A model generated the notes under the pieces. It searched no databases, was not told the origin of the DNA, and was given only the letters and a program-made list of their open reading frames with translations. Source: Brevibacillus daliensis (lineage in GTDB: Bacteria; Bacillota; Bacilli; Brevibacillales; Brevibacillaceae). Taken from it: 64,000 nucleotides of DNA. Both the position numbers and the translations under genes were made by a program. The stretch covers positions 1 to 64,000 of the forward strand of contig NZ_JAJISB010000032.1 of NCBI RefSeq assembly GCF_021245735.1, read 5' to 3'. Below, piece after piece: positions 16,489 through 25,483 of this stretch (position 1 is the stretch's first letter; every line of letters starts with the position of its first letter).

Positions 16489-17443
16489 ATTTGGACATCT
16501 TTCCTGTTATTTGATTGCTAATTTCGGTTGCCAGCTGCAAAGCAGCCATTCCAGCTTCACCCGTCACAAATGGTTCTTCGATTCCTTCTATGACAGATAG
16601 AAAATGATTGATTTCAACACGTAATGGCTCCTGTACAGGGACAATTACTTTTTCTAAAATGTTTTGTTGGCTATAGCCGTCACTTTTCTTTCCTAGATAA
16701 AAATTGGTTGCCCGAGAGATGATGATCTTCTTTTCCAATAAATCTGCCTGCACAAATGCATCACGGGTCACAATTCGAAGTGATCTGATCTTTTCTTCTG
16801 TCAGATGACTTGCAGTAATTTGGGCAACCACCCCACTCTGAAACTGAAACAAAGCCGTTGCATGTTTTACAGCTCCCTGGAGCATTTGCCCGACTGCATG
16901 CATCTCTTTGATTGCACCCTTTTGTAAAGATTGCAGGATATATAAATCATGCAACATAGAATCCAGAACAACATCTATCCCGTGAATTCTAGGTTCTAAC
17001 GGACTCATTCGATGGATATCGATAGCCACAATCTCTTCTTTTTGTAATACGGAAGCAAGCACTTCGAGCGCCGGGTTAAAAAGCTCAATATGCCCCACTT
17101 GCAAAGTTAGATTTGCCTCATTTGCCGCCTCAATTAGCTTTCTTGCCTCATGGACCGTTTCTGTTATCGGTTTCTCCATTAACATGTGAACCTTATGTGT
17201 AACACAAGCCATGCCCACTTCATAATGGGCTGGGATGGGGACAGCAATACTAACTGCATCCACTTTCTCCAAAAGTTCTTCCATCTTGGTAAAAGCGTGG
17301 ATACCATACTCACTCGCTACTTCCTGTGCCCTATTATTGTCTGCATCATATACTCCAATCAGTTCACAGCGGTCATGTAAAGAAGAATAGACGCGTACAT
17401 GGTGCTTTCCCATTACGCCCGTCCCGATGACGCCTACCTTCAC
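16487..17443 (-). CDS. Gfo/Idh/MocA-family NAD(P)-dependent oxidoreductase
   Basis: A protein of 318 residues. The Rossmann fold opens with GVIGTGVMGKHHVRV, and the conserved catalytic-region motif MEKPIT is present near residue 95; the C-terminal alpha/beta domain carries a metal-free active site with HDLY near the usual His. Relatives act on sugars, inositols or nucleotide sugars such as UDP-GlcNAc acid derivatives. The start is a GTG. It lies 119 bp downstream of a glycosyltransferase gene on the same strand, so a role in sugar supply for surface glycans is plausible. Confidence 0.8.
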   Translation of the reverse strand: MKVGVIGTGVMGKHHVRVYSSLHDRCELIGVYDADNNRAQEVASEYGIHAFTKMEELLEKVDAVSIAVPIPAHYEVGMACVTHKVHMLMEKPITETVHEARKLIEAANEANLTLQVGHIELFNPALEVLASVLQKEEIVAIDIHRMSPLEPRIHGIDVVLDSMLHDLYILQSLQKGAIKEMHAVGQMLQGAVKHATALFQFQSGVVAQITASHLTEEKIRSLRIVTRDAFVQADLLEKKIIISRATNFYLGKKSDGYSQQNILEKVIVPVQEPLRVEINHFLSVIEGIEEPFVTGEAGMAALQLATEISNQITGKMSK

Positions 17444-17562
17444 TTCATCATCCCTACTTTCCTCCTGCTGTTGTTGCTACACAAGTTGTTGATTCTCACA
17501 TGGTATGTAGCAAAACTGGAGGAAGTACCTTATTCGCGATCCTATTTTCAAGTTTTTCACAT

Positions 17563-18651
17563 TTATGCTTTATCTAATAACCTCCCGATCAACTTTTTGT
17601 TAAAAAGGTATTTCGGATCATTGGGTCGATACGCTCCGAATTTCTCATTATGTTCGTATGCCTTTTCATTTTCTTCCAGTCTGTTATAGCAAACACATAG
17701 CTGAATTTCAGGTAACCACGTCCAGCATGCCTCTGTAAAAAAGCCCCACGTATTCGGCTTTTCTAGTTTTGTAGCTAGATCGTACCAGAAAATCGCTTTT
17801 AGATACTGTTCCTTTTCAAAGAAGATTAGTGCAATCCGGCAACACGCCTCCGCACGCGGAATGTCGTAGGCAAATGCACGAATCGCATACTCCATCTCCT
17901 TATCCTTATCCTTATTGCCTAGCGCACGATAGCAATCCGCAATTTTTAAGCAAGCGTTAATTTCATCTTCAATCCAACCCTGTTTGCTATCTAGCATTTT
18001 TACATAATACTCAATCGCCTTTACATATTGGCCATGATCGCGCAATTCATTTCCATAGTAATAGATATCACGAATTGTGAACTCCTCGCCCCGTTCCAGA
18101 CGCTTCTCATATATCCGCAAATTACGCGTGGAATACCCTTCTTGTGGATGCGTTTTTTTATGGGAGATCGCCACATCTCCATCAATAATTTTGCCCCACA
18201 CCATTAAGTATTCGTGAACAGGACCATACCACTGAAAATTATTCACTCGTTTCACCAGGCGATTCCTTCTGAAGGACATAATCGGGTTATCAAATTCGTC
18301 GAATGCGATATGATATTTCATCGTGACAGAATCCACGGATGGATCTAGCGTTTGTTTTAAAATCCGCAAACGTTCCCGGTCGATATCCAATAAAAAATCA
18401 TCTGCATCAAGGTGAAGAATATATTCCTGTGTAGCCTTCGTAAATGCAAAATTACGTGCAGCGGAGAAATCATCAATCCATTCAAAAAAGAATATGCGAT
18501 CCGTATATTGTTTAGCAATCTCAACTGTTTTGTCAGTAGAACCCGTATCAATAATATTAATTTCATCTACCAAATCCTTGATTGTATCTAGACATCTTGC
18601 TAGACTATCTTCCTCATTTTTCACTATCATACACAAACTTATTGTTATCAT
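17563..18651 (-). CDS. Family 2 glycosyltransferase with TPR-like C-terminus
   Basis: A protein of 362 residues. Residues 1-110 are a GT-A fold: MITISLCMIVKNEEDSLAR, then DTGSTDKT and the metal-binding HLDADDF. The C-terminal half is a chain of helices with repeated AIEYYVKML and AIFWYDLA segments of TPR type, as in SunS-like and related glycosyltransferases, where the repeats bind the protein acceptor. GGGGTG precedes the ATG. It is divergent from cotH, which points to spore-surface or protein glycosylation, but that is inference. Confidence 0.85.
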   Translation of the reverse strand: MITISLCMIVKNEEDSLARCLDTIKDLVDEINIIDTGSTDKTVEIAKQYTDRIFFFEWIDDFSAARNFAFTKATQEYILHLDADDFLLDIDRERLRILKQTLDPSVDSVTMKYHIAFDEFDNPIMSFRRNRLVKRVNNFQWYGPVHEYLMVWGKIIDGDVAISHKKTHPQEGYSTRNLRIYEKRLERGEEFTIRDIYYYGNELRDHGQYVKAIEYYVKMLDSKQGWIEDEINACLKIADCYRALGNKDKDKEMEYAIRAFAYDIPRAEACCRIALIFFEKEQYLKAIFWYDLATKLEKPNTWGFFTEACWTWLPEIQLCVCYNRLEENEKAYEHNEKFGAYRPNDPKYLFNKKLIGRLLDKA

Positions 18652-18836
18652 GCTGTCACCCCATCAATTCCTATGAAGTAAAATTCCTGCTTCTCCTATG
18701 TATATGGTAATTTCGTCAGGAAGTGATAAGAAAAACTTCTATCGAAGTCCTTTCGAAGTAGTTGGTTCTTCCTTAGGGGATGTTTTTCATGCGTATCAGG
18801 GAGTGACCCTTCGAAGTTTATACTTTCTGATACAGT

Positions 18837-18927
18837 TAGAAAACTTGGCTTTACCAAGCCTCTGCGCGGGTAAAGCCTTAGTTGCACTTATGCAGATAGG
18901 AATCTTTATAGATTCCTATCTGTTAAC
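18837..18927 (-). repeat. 91-nt structured repeat, copy A
   Basis: Read on the minus strand, it opens with GTTAACAGATAGGAATC, forms a 12-bp perfect hairpin (arms 18911-18922 and 18893-18904 around 6 nt), continues with GCATAAGTGCAACTAAGG, has a second hairpin GGCTTTACC/GGTAAAGCC, and ends AAGTTTTCTA. A copy of the same length lies at 55362-55452 on the plus strand, about 84% identical by hand count. No terminator-type T run follows the first hairpin. It sits in the divergent cotH/glycosyltransferase spacer (18652-18995); the rest of that spacer holds no gene. Confidence 0.75.
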
Positions 18928-18995
18928 GATAGTGAAAACGTGAGGTAGCCAGTTACATTGTTTTTCATATGGTAATAACAGAGGGGTGATGCACG

Positions 18996-20090
18996 ATGAA
19001 TACGTATTTGACTGATACCCTGGACCATTATCAGCTAAAGGTAACTCCTGAAGCTCTAGCCATTTTACAGATGGACAGTACAATTGATGTGAAAGTATCC
19101 GCCGAGCTTATTATCAACCAACAAAGCTATAAGGTGCGCCTCTCTTATCGTGGTGCGCACACTCGTAATTTGCCCAAAAAGTCATATTTGGTACAATTCA
19201 CTGATCCAGACACGTATGGAGGTCAGAAAGAATTTCATCTTAACGCCGAATTCCACGATCCTTCCATGCTGAGAAATCGGCTTTCCTTTGAATTTTTCCA
19301 GCAAATTGGCGTGTTAGCTCCTACGGCACAACATGTCATGCTATATATTAATGACGAATACCAAGGGTTATATTTACATCTGGAATCAGTCGATGAAAAG
19401 TTTCTAGCTTCACGATCGCTTCCAAATGGCTCCATCTATTATGCAGTGAGTGGTAACGCTAATTTTTCTCTTTTACGTCCAAAATCAGAAGAAGTGAAAC
19501 CAACACTTCATGCCGGATATCGACTAAAACACGGAAATGATCATACACTTGAATACATTAGTCAGCTAGTTTATCTCATTAATACGGTGAAACGGGTTGA
19601 TTTTGAACAAACAATCTCAGAGTATCTTCAGGTAGAAAAGTACTTACTCTGGTTAATTGGAGCCGTATGTACACAAAACTTTGATGGTTTCATTCATAAC
19701 TACGCTATGTATCTTCCTGATGATACGAAGCGATTTGAAATGATTCCGTGGGATTATGATGCAACATGGGGCCGGGATTGTAACGGGGTCATGATGTCTT
19801 ATGATTTCATTGATGCAGAAGGCTTCAATACATTATCCGCACGGCTACTGGACGTCCCCCCCTTTAAAAAATGGTATAAAGATAGAGTGCTGGATATTCT
19901 GGAAACCACCTATACCGCAAAAACACTTTCTCCTCGTCTGAATCATTTACATGACAAATTACGAGCAGCCTACTTACAGGACCCCTATAAAAAGAATCAA
20001 ATTCATACGTTTGATGCGGAACCTGAATATATTTCCACCTTTATAGAAGAACGGAGAAAATTCTTACGAAGACAGCTTCGATCTTGGTAG
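18996..20090 (+). CDS. cotH: Spore coat protein kinase CotH
   Basis: A protein of 364 residues, almost the length of B. subtilis CotH (362). The family motifs are present: KVRLSYRGAHTRNLPKKSY at the start of the core (nucleotide-contacting Lys and Arg), LRNRLSFEFF, the catalytic-loop NFDGFIHNYAMY, and the metal-binding IPWDYDATWGRD. CotH is an atypical Ser/Thr kinase that phosphorylates coat proteins such as CotB and CotG. The ATG at 18996 follows GAGGGGTG. Expression is probably by a mother-cell sigma factor, but I could not assign a promoter with confidence. Sporulation is therefore implied for this organism. Confidence 0.88.
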   Translation: MNTYLTDTLDHYQLKVTPEALAILQMDSTIDVKVSAELIINQQSYKVRLSYRGAHTRNLPKKSYLVQFTDPDTYGGQKEFHLNAEFHDPSMLRNRLSFEFFQQIGVLAPTAQHVMLYINDEYQGLYLHLESVDEKFLASRSLPNGSIYYAVSGNANFSLLRPKSEEVKPTLHAGYRLKHGNDHTLEYISQLVYLINTVKRVDFEQTISEYLQVEKYLLWLIGAVCTQNFDGFIHNYAMYLPDDTKRFEMIPWDYDATWGRDCNGVMMSYDFIDAEGFNTLSARLLDVPPFKKWYKDRVLDILETTYTAKTLSPRLNHLHDKLRAAYLQDPYKKNQIHTFDAEPEYISTFIEERRKFLRRQLRSW

Positions 20091-20294
20091 AAACATGATT
20101 GTTTTATAAGAAAAAGACGCCGTATAATTGTTCAAGACATGGCGTCACAAGTCGTATAAAGCTTACTGCATGGGTCGTCTAGTCAAAAAAGCATACAAAC
20201 GTTTTCGTATCCAAAGTGGTACTACCAATAAAAATAATGGATTTTTAAAGAAGGATGGTGGATTCCTAGCTTCTCTTTACTAAAAATAATAAAA

Positions 20295-20342
20295 CCCGTG
20301 ACCTCAAGAATCGCTACTATTATCGCTTCTTGAGGTCACGGG
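20295..20342 (-). terminator. Strong hairpin terminator of the resA-ccdA operon
   Basis: CCCGTGACCTCAAGAA (20295-20310) pairs perfectly over 16 bp with its complement at 20327-20342. On the minus strand TTTTATTATTTTT follows. A weaker hairpin (GACGCC...GGCGTC, about 20117-20147) lies just after cotH. Apart from these I see no gene in 20091-20368. Confidence 0.8.
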
Positions 20343-20368
20343 GTACTGTTACAATACGTACTCATATT

Positions 20369-20983
20369 TTATTTGCTTTTTATTACATTTTTTAATACTT
20401 CTTCAAAAGATGCGGGTTCGATCTGCCCGATCAGTTTATGCGCAACCATTCCATTGCGATCCAGGATGAAGGTTGTGGGAAATGCAACAAGCTGATACTT
20501 GTTTGCTACCAGTTTTTTCGGATCATGATCTAATAAGATAGGCATAGTCATTTTATACGTGTCTACAAACATTTTCACTTGATCAAGATCATCTTGGACC
20601 GTCACATTTACTGCATAGAAATCGATTTGGTCCTTATATCGAGTGTACAAGCGTTCCAGATCAGGAGCTTCCTCTTGACAAGGGCCACACCAACTAGCCC
20701 AAAAGTTAATCACAATCGGTTTTTCCCGTTTTCCTCCCGCCGTGAATTTCTTCCCATCGAGTGAGGGTAGCGTAAATGAAGGGGCACGGTGTCCAATAAC
20801 TGGTTTTACAGCTATTTCCTGCGATTTCACTCCGTCTGATTTTTTTACTGTATTCTGTGATGTAGTCCCTGCTTGCCGTTCACCTTTTTCCTGTGAAATA
20901 GCCTCGTCCGCTTTTCGCTCATTGTTATAAATCGCTCCGCCAAACAAGACCAGTACGACCAAAATAATCAAGATGTTTCTCAT
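20369..20983 (-). CDS. Membrane-anchored thiol-disulfide oxidoreductase (ResA/TlpA family)
   Basis: A protein of 204 residues. A short N-terminal membrane helix (residues 3-19) anchors it outside the cell. After a hydrophilic linker the redoxin domain starts with GHRAPSFTLPSLDG, and the active site WCGPC lies in NFWASWCGPCQEEAPDL; the cis-Pro is in VAFPTTFILD. Such proteins reduce apocytochrome c or other extracytoplasmic disulfides. The ccdA gene 12 bp upstream would supply electrons across the membrane. Confidence 0.87.
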   Translation of the reverse strand: MRNILIILVVLVLFGGAIYNNERKADEAISQEKGERQAGTTSQNTVKKSDGVKSQEIAVKPVIGHRAPSFTLPSLDGKKFTAGGKREKPIVINFWASWCGPCQEEAPDLERLYTRYKDQIDFYAVNVTVQDDLDQVKMFVDTYKMTMPILLDHDPKKLVANKYQLVAFPTTFILDRNGMVAHKLIGQIEPASFEEVLKNVIKSK

Positions 20984-20995
20984 TATGCGGCTCCT

Positions 20996-21703
20996 TTACA
21001 AGCTAGGTGGACCGAATACCTTATTGAAGTAAATGGCAATTTCGTTTAACTGGTCGGTATATAACATGATTCCGAATAAAACCATGATCCAACCCCCGAT
21101 TTTCATCATTTTCTCCGAATATTTGTTGATCCATTTCAGTTTGCTTATGAAGAATGTCATCACAAAGAAAGGGGCAGCAAAACCTACTGTATAAGCAAGC
21201 GTATATAATAACGCATTACTTGGATCGGTCATACCAAGCGTAATAATTCCCGCGAGAATTGGTCCTACACAGGGAGTCCACCCTGCTGCATATGTAATTC
21301 CCACTAAGATAGAACCAGTATATCCCAATGGGCGTTTTTTTATGTCCATCTTGAAGCTTCTTTTCATGAAGCCAACGTGCAAAATCTCCGCCATAACCAA
21401 TCCGATTACAACTAATAGTAATCCGCCTAATTGACGTATTAGATCATTGTACTCGGCAAAGAAGCCGCCAATCCAAGAGGTTGATAAGCCGAGGGCGATG
21501 AATACAATGGAAAAACCAATAATAAAGAACAGGGTGTGTAAGAAAGCTTGTCTTTTAAATATTGCTTTTCCCAGTTTCACATCACTCATGGCAGCCCCAG
21601 TGATATAGGAAACAAAGGAAGGATACAAAGGTAAACAACAGGGTGAAATAAAAGAAAGGAATCCAGCTGCCACGGCCAGCCAGACCGTTATTTGCATTTC
21701 CAT
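20996..21703 (-). CDS. ccdA: Cytochrome c biogenesis protein CcdA
   Basis: A protein of 235 residues with six membrane helices. The two redox Cys regions are visible: SPCCLPLYPSF at the start of helix 1 (the family usually has PCxLP; here an extra Cys) and GWTPCVGPILAG in helix 4. It passes reducing equivalents from cytoplasmic thioredoxin to external partners such as the ResA-like protein encoded next. The upstream region is occupied by an IS607-type element, so the native promoter may have been displaced. Confidence 0.88.
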   Translation of the reverse strand: MEMQITVWLAVAAGFLSFISPCCLPLYPSFVSYITGAAMSDVKLGKAIFKRQAFLHTLFFIIGFSIVFIALGLSTSWIGGFFAEYNDLIRQLGGLLLVVIGLVMAEILHVGFMKRSFKMDIKKRPLGYTGSILVGITYAAGWTPCVGPILAGIITLGMTDPSNALLYTLAYTVGFAAPFFVMTFFISKLKWINKYSEKMMKIGGWIMVLFGIMLYTDQLNEIAIYFNKVFGPPSL

Positions 21704-21719
21704 AACCTACCGTTGCCAA

Positions 21720-21870
21720 AAGATTGTAAAAGCTTATACATTCTCTTGTTTGCTTCCTGATTCCTCGTGTCTGCTTTTGCCGAAGCTACTTGCATTTGAT
21801 ATGACACTCCACAGGCGTAAATTCCGGTACAACGAACCGTACATACTAGCAGTAACTTGTTGGGTGCTAA
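21720..21870 (-). ncRNA. Putative reRNA (omega RNA) of the TnpB element, with right end
   Basis: Directly after the tnpB stop the minus strand reads ACGGTTCGTTGTACCGGAAT (a small hairpin, ACGGT/ACCGT-like), then ACGCCTGTGGAGTGTC and, farther on, GGAATCAGGAAGC. These blocks are typical of the 3' part of tnpB transcripts in IS605/IS607 elements, which are processed into the guide RNA with its guide taken from flanking DNA. The precise 3' end is not determined; it should be close to 21720, near the ccdA start. Confidence 0.5.
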
Positions 21871-22979
21871 CTTGCTAGTTTAGCTAGATTGATAGCTGCG
21901 TTGAGGTCTCTATCTATTTCTAGCCCACAACCACATTTGAAAACTCTGTCTGATAGTTTCAAGTCTTTCTTGATTTGACTACAGCCAGAACAAGTTTTAG
22001 ATGAAGGATACCATCTGTCTGCTTCCATGAAGCATATGTCGTACTTCTCGCACTTATACTGTAGTTGTCGCTTGAACTCGTACAGTTTTTGCTTTGCAAT
22101 AGCTTTAGACAAATGGCGATTCTTCATTATACCTGTTATATTCAATGTCTCCATCACTACTGTGCTAGGTTTGGTTTTCACGATAGCATTAGTAGCTTGA
22201 TGAATGTGATTGGTACGGATATTCGTTAGTCTCCGATGGAGCAAACGAATGAACTTTTCTACTTTTACAATGTTGCAAGTTTTGACAAAACGGTTTCCCT
22301 CCTTGTTCTTCTCGTATTTGCGAGAGACCTTACGTTGCAACCTACGTAAACGTTTCTCTACTTTCTTAACAGCTTTTGACTTGTTGATGTTCTTGAATGT
22401 CATACCGTTAGAGCAGACCGCAAGGTCTTTCACGCCTACATCTATACCGATAACCTGTTCAGTTCGTACAGGTTTCTCTACATCTTTTTCGATACCGACA
22501 GATAAGTACCAATACTTCCCGTCGAATGAGATACGAGGATTTACGTACATAACATCTACAGGAAGTTGTTCAGATGTTTGTACCCACCCTACTTTTTCGA
22601 TCAGTACGAGATTGCGTTTAACTTTTAGCTTATCTGTATCGTTGTAGAATGAGGGCTTAGAGTGTTTACGACTCTTGAATCTTGGCTCGTCTGATAGTTT
22701 CTTGAAGAACTTTTTGTATGCTTCACAAGCATCTTTCACAGCTTGCTTGGTCACATTGTTTGACACATCATACAGCCATGCATACTCTTCTGATTGTTTC
22801 AACTGTGTAAGTTCTTTGCGTAGGAGACCGTCAGACAAAAACTTCCCACCGTTCCGGTAGTTTTCTTCTTGTCTTGACAGTGTCCAGTTATAAGCCCAAC
22901 GAGCAGTACCTACGGACTTCCAAAGTTGTAATTCTTGTTCCTTAGTTGGCTTTATCCTTACTTTCTTCGCAAGTATCAT
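21867..22979 (-). CDS. tnpB: TnpB, RNA-guided nuclease of an IS607-type element
   Basis: A protein of 370 residues. The N-terminal OrfB helix-turn-helix part is followed by the RuvC-like nuclease: first Asp in IGIDVGVKDLA, Glu in VVMETLNITG, and last Asp in EIDRDLNAAINLA. Between them lies a zinc ribbon, CSGC and CGCG. All catalytic residues are present, so it may be active. It overlaps the 3' end of a broken serine-recombinase tnpA by 38 bp, which assigns the element to IS607. The reRNA region follows its stop. Confidence 0.9.
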   Translation of the reverse strand: MILAKKVRIKPTKEQELQLWKSVGTARWAYNWTLSRQEENYRNGGKFLSDGLLRKELTQLKQSEEYAWLYDVSNNVTKQAVKDACEAYKKFFKKLSDEPRFKSRKHSKPSFYNDTDKLKVKRNLVLIEKVGWVQTSEQLPVDVMYVNPRISFDGKYWYLSVGIEKDVEKPVRTEQVIGIDVGVKDLAVCSNGMTFKNINKSKAVKKVEKRLRRLQRKVSRKYEKNKEGNRFVKTCNIVKVEKFIRLLHRRLTNIRTNHIHQATNAIVKTKPSTVVMETLNITGIMKNRHLSKAIAKQKLYEFKRQLQYKCEKYDICFMEADRWYPSSKTCSGCSQIKKDLKLSDRVFKCGCGLEIDRDLNAAINLAKLAS

Positions 22980-23297
22980 TTTCCATTAACTCCTTGATCA
23001 TCTTCCTGGCTTTATGTGCCCGTTTACCTTGAAGTCTACTTCTGACAATTTGGATTAAACCCTCAACTAATTCCTGTTCTTCTGTTTTTTCGGTGTTATC
23101 GATTACTTCAATAGTCGTTCCAAATTTGCATGTCCCTTTTAATACCTAAGAAGTGATGGAGTTGGTCTTGCGAGTAATACCTGTAACCACTATTCGTCAC
23201 ATGATGTGGTTTGAAAAAATTTTGCTTATCCCAATTTTAATGCTTGGGTTGTTTTTCTTATCAATTTAGCAAATTCACCTATTGAATAGTACTTCAT
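22942..23297 (-). pseudogene. tnpA: IS607 serine recombinase tnpA, internally deleted
   Basis: From the ATG at 23297 it reads MKYYSIGEFAKLIRKTTQAL, the MerR-like DNA-binding domain of IS607 TnpA. A frameshift follows (a stop lies after KLG), and the sequence continues in another frame as PHHVTNSGYRYYSQDQLHHF. The next recognisable part is the far C-terminus, TEEQELVEGLIQIVRSRLQGKRAHK, running to TAA at 22942. The catalytic resolvase domain with the Ser nucleophile is absent. The element cannot move by itself. Confidence 0.8.
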
Positions 23298-23330
23298 ACT
23301 TCATTTATATCACCTCTTAGATTTATTATT

Positions 23331-23376
23331 AAACAAAGATTATAATAAACAAAGGTTATAATAAACAAAAAGGTTT
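23331..23376. repeat. AT-rich tandem repeat, 16-bp unit
   Basis: Two copies of a 16-bp unit (AAACAAAGATTATAAT and AAACAAAGGTTATAAT) are followed by a partial third. They lie at the left boundary of the IS607-type remnant and may mark its end. No gene is seen in 23298-23519. Confidence 0.55.
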
Positions 23377-23519
23377 TTTAATCTTTTATAAAGTATTTTC
23401 ACCTATCGTTACCCTCCTTTAGTAACTTCACTCTATTGTACTTTATTTCTTGGAAGCGGAAACACTTTCCCCCTGTCAAACGCGCCAAAATTGTGACATT
23501 CGTCACTTTGGTTATCTCA

Positions 23520-25277
23520 CTATTTCTGTTTAATCATTCCCAACCCTTGCTCAATTACAAACACTAAGTCTTTATGTCTTTCACCTATGTCGGCAAGTTG
23601 ATTGATTACCATTTTTTGTTCACTCTTATCCATTTGGTGCTGGGCCATTAATTCCAGAATATCCAGACGCAATAACCAATCATCCTGATAATCTTTGTTT
23701 AATTCTGCCACAATAGCAAGAACGCTCTCTTCCAGTTCTTCCTCTGCTCCCTTTTCGGTAAGCAGATTTCGAACAATTTGATATAGTTGCTGCTGTCTTT
23801 TTTGCATCTCAGTATAAATCGGTCGATCTGCTCTAAGATATTGAGGTTCATGGTAGTCACCATATTTGTGTTTATCTGCTGCTCCTCTAAAGACAGATGT
23901 AATGGAGGCACCAACAGCCATATCATACACGCCCCATTCTGCGCAGAAAAGAAGTTGATCCTGATAACGGACGGTACACTCATCAAAGCCCATCAGTTGA
24001 ATTTTATCCTCGTTTCGTACCACATAGGAAAGACGACCAACAACTTCCACTCCAGACTCAAAGCAGATAAAACTTTTTTTACCTACCTCTAATCCATGTC
24101 TAAGTAATTCGTCATGACTCCATTCTTCCAGTGGTTTTTTCATCCCCTTAATTTTACCAATTGGAGAGGAATATCCATGATGATGATAATCCGTGCCGTG
24201 TCCTTTTAGTTCCTTTTCATGAAAAGCAAGCGCTGTTTTGCCTTTGGTAGCTACAAAAATGGCTTCCCCTTGATCATTTTCTATTATGTTGGATAGTATT
24301 CCGCTTACCTGCAAACCAGAGGAATACTCGATGGTTACAGTGTCATTGTAATTGATGCCTTTCCTTAGTCCATTTGATCCGCCATTCGTTAGTGCCATTC
24401 TCTTTTCCATCAAATCTATTGCTTCTAATACTTGCACAAAATCTTGGCAGACAAACAACTGTTGCGGTATTTCGTTCCAGTCATAATCATTCTCCGTACA
24501 TTCTAAGGAAAAGGGAATATTCAATATTTCACGTTGTTGATAGGAATGATCAAAAAATAACGTTACGAGGCGAGCACCGTATATATTTGGATGAGCCATC
24601 TCTCCTATCAATCCGTTTTCTATGGTCCACCAGTGCAGTCGGATCAGTTGCTCCATTTCTGAAACATCTGTGCGAGCATTTTTCTTTTGGGATACTTGAT
24701 CTTTGGCTTTCTGAATTTGTTGTGAGGAGAAGTTACTATCCTTTTTCACAGTAGCGAGATAAAGAATGGCATCATATAGTTCTTTATCCTCAGAGGAAGG
24801 TATTGCTTTTGAACCGAGGAATCCAAGTTTTTGAAGGAATTTTCTATAATTTCCATCTTCAAGTAAGGGGAGAATGCCTAGAGTTCCGTGGATAAGATCA
24901 GGTATTCTCGGGCTTATTATATGTTCACAATCTCGTATATAGCTTCTTACTGGCAGAATTTTATTTGCGAGAAAATCGAAATATACAGAAACTGGAATGA
25001 GAGTATCGATATTTACAACTCTCCATCCGTAAGCTGACAACCAATTGTTTACATCCACTATATTAGGTATCTTGTCTTGGTTTATGGTTGATTTATGTAA
25101 TCCCTCTTTATATCCTGCATCTGTCTTTGTTAAGGTAATATGATCATGTAATCTCATTACGTATCGCCAGACTGCTTGATCCACAGGCGTATACTTATCA
25201 TAATCCTGCTCCGTAATGAATTTCTCTAAATGAGCTGGAACAGAAACGATTGAAAAGTCAGAGTTTATTTGAGCCAT
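23520..25277 (-). CDS. Aromatic amino acid hydroxylase homologue with altered iron site
   Basis: A protein of 585 residues that follows the long Bacillus-type aromatic amino acid hydroxylases: YDKYTPVDQAVWRYVMR near residue 26, the pterin/substrate region, the metal site region PRIPDLIHGTLGILPLLED at 124-140, and HWWTIENGLIG at 215-225, plus a C-terminal part of about 300 residues of unknown role. In active enzymes the first motif is HExxGH; here it is HGTLGI, so His130 remains while the second His is Ile135 and the Glu is Gly131. Glu220, the third ligand, is kept. Iron binding and hydroxylation are doubtful. The frame is intact, so it is not simply decaying. Confidence 0.8.
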   Translation of the reverse strand: MAQINSDFSIVSVPAHLEKFITEQDYDKYTPVDQAVWRYVMRLHDHITLTKTDAGYKEGLHKSTINQDKIPNIVDVNNWLSAYGWRVVNIDTLIPVSVYFDFLANKILPVRSYIRDCEHIISPRIPDLIHGTLGILPLLEDGNYRKFLQKLGFLGSKAIPSSEDKELYDAILYLATVKKDSNFSSQQIQKAKDQVSQKKNARTDVSEMEQLIRLHWWTIENGLIGEMAHPNIYGARLVTLFFDHSYQQREILNIPFSLECTENDYDWNEIPQQLFVCQDFVQVLEAIDLMEKRMALTNGGSNGLRKGINYNDTVTIEYSSGLQVSGILSNIIENDQGEAIFVATKGKTALAFHEKELKGHGTDYHHHGYSSPIGKIKGMKKPLEEWSHDELLRHGLEVGKKSFICFESGVEVVGRLSYVVRNEDKIQLMGFDECTVRYQDQLLFCAEWGVYDMAVGASITSVFRGAADKHKYGDYHEPQYLRADRPIYTEMQKRQQQLYQIVRNLLTEKGAEEELEESVLAIVAELNKDYQDDWLLRLDILELMAQHQMDKSEQKMVINQLADIGERHKDLVFVIEQGLGMIKQK

Positions 25278-25483
25278 TCTAATACCTCCTACTTGAACAT
25301 AATCCTCAATAATGAAAGCGTTATCATTTATCTAGTTTATCATAAAAAACTCTTCTACAACATCGATTCTAAAGATTATCAATCATAAATGAAGCTTGAT
25401 TTATAAACGAAATGACTTTGCCTCGTTTCTGATATGGAATGAAATCTAGAGTCCAAACAAAAAGAGGCTAACCTATGCCAGCC

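Noticed and set aside
18698-18943. Plus-strand open frame of 81 codons in the cotH spacer
   Set aside because: It crosses the structured repeat, has no ribosome site and no family signal.
23331-23376. Regular AT-rich repeats that could be read as a small CRISPR array
   Set aside because: Only two and a half 16-bp direct units with no spacers between them. No cas genes are in the window and no true CRISPR array was seen.
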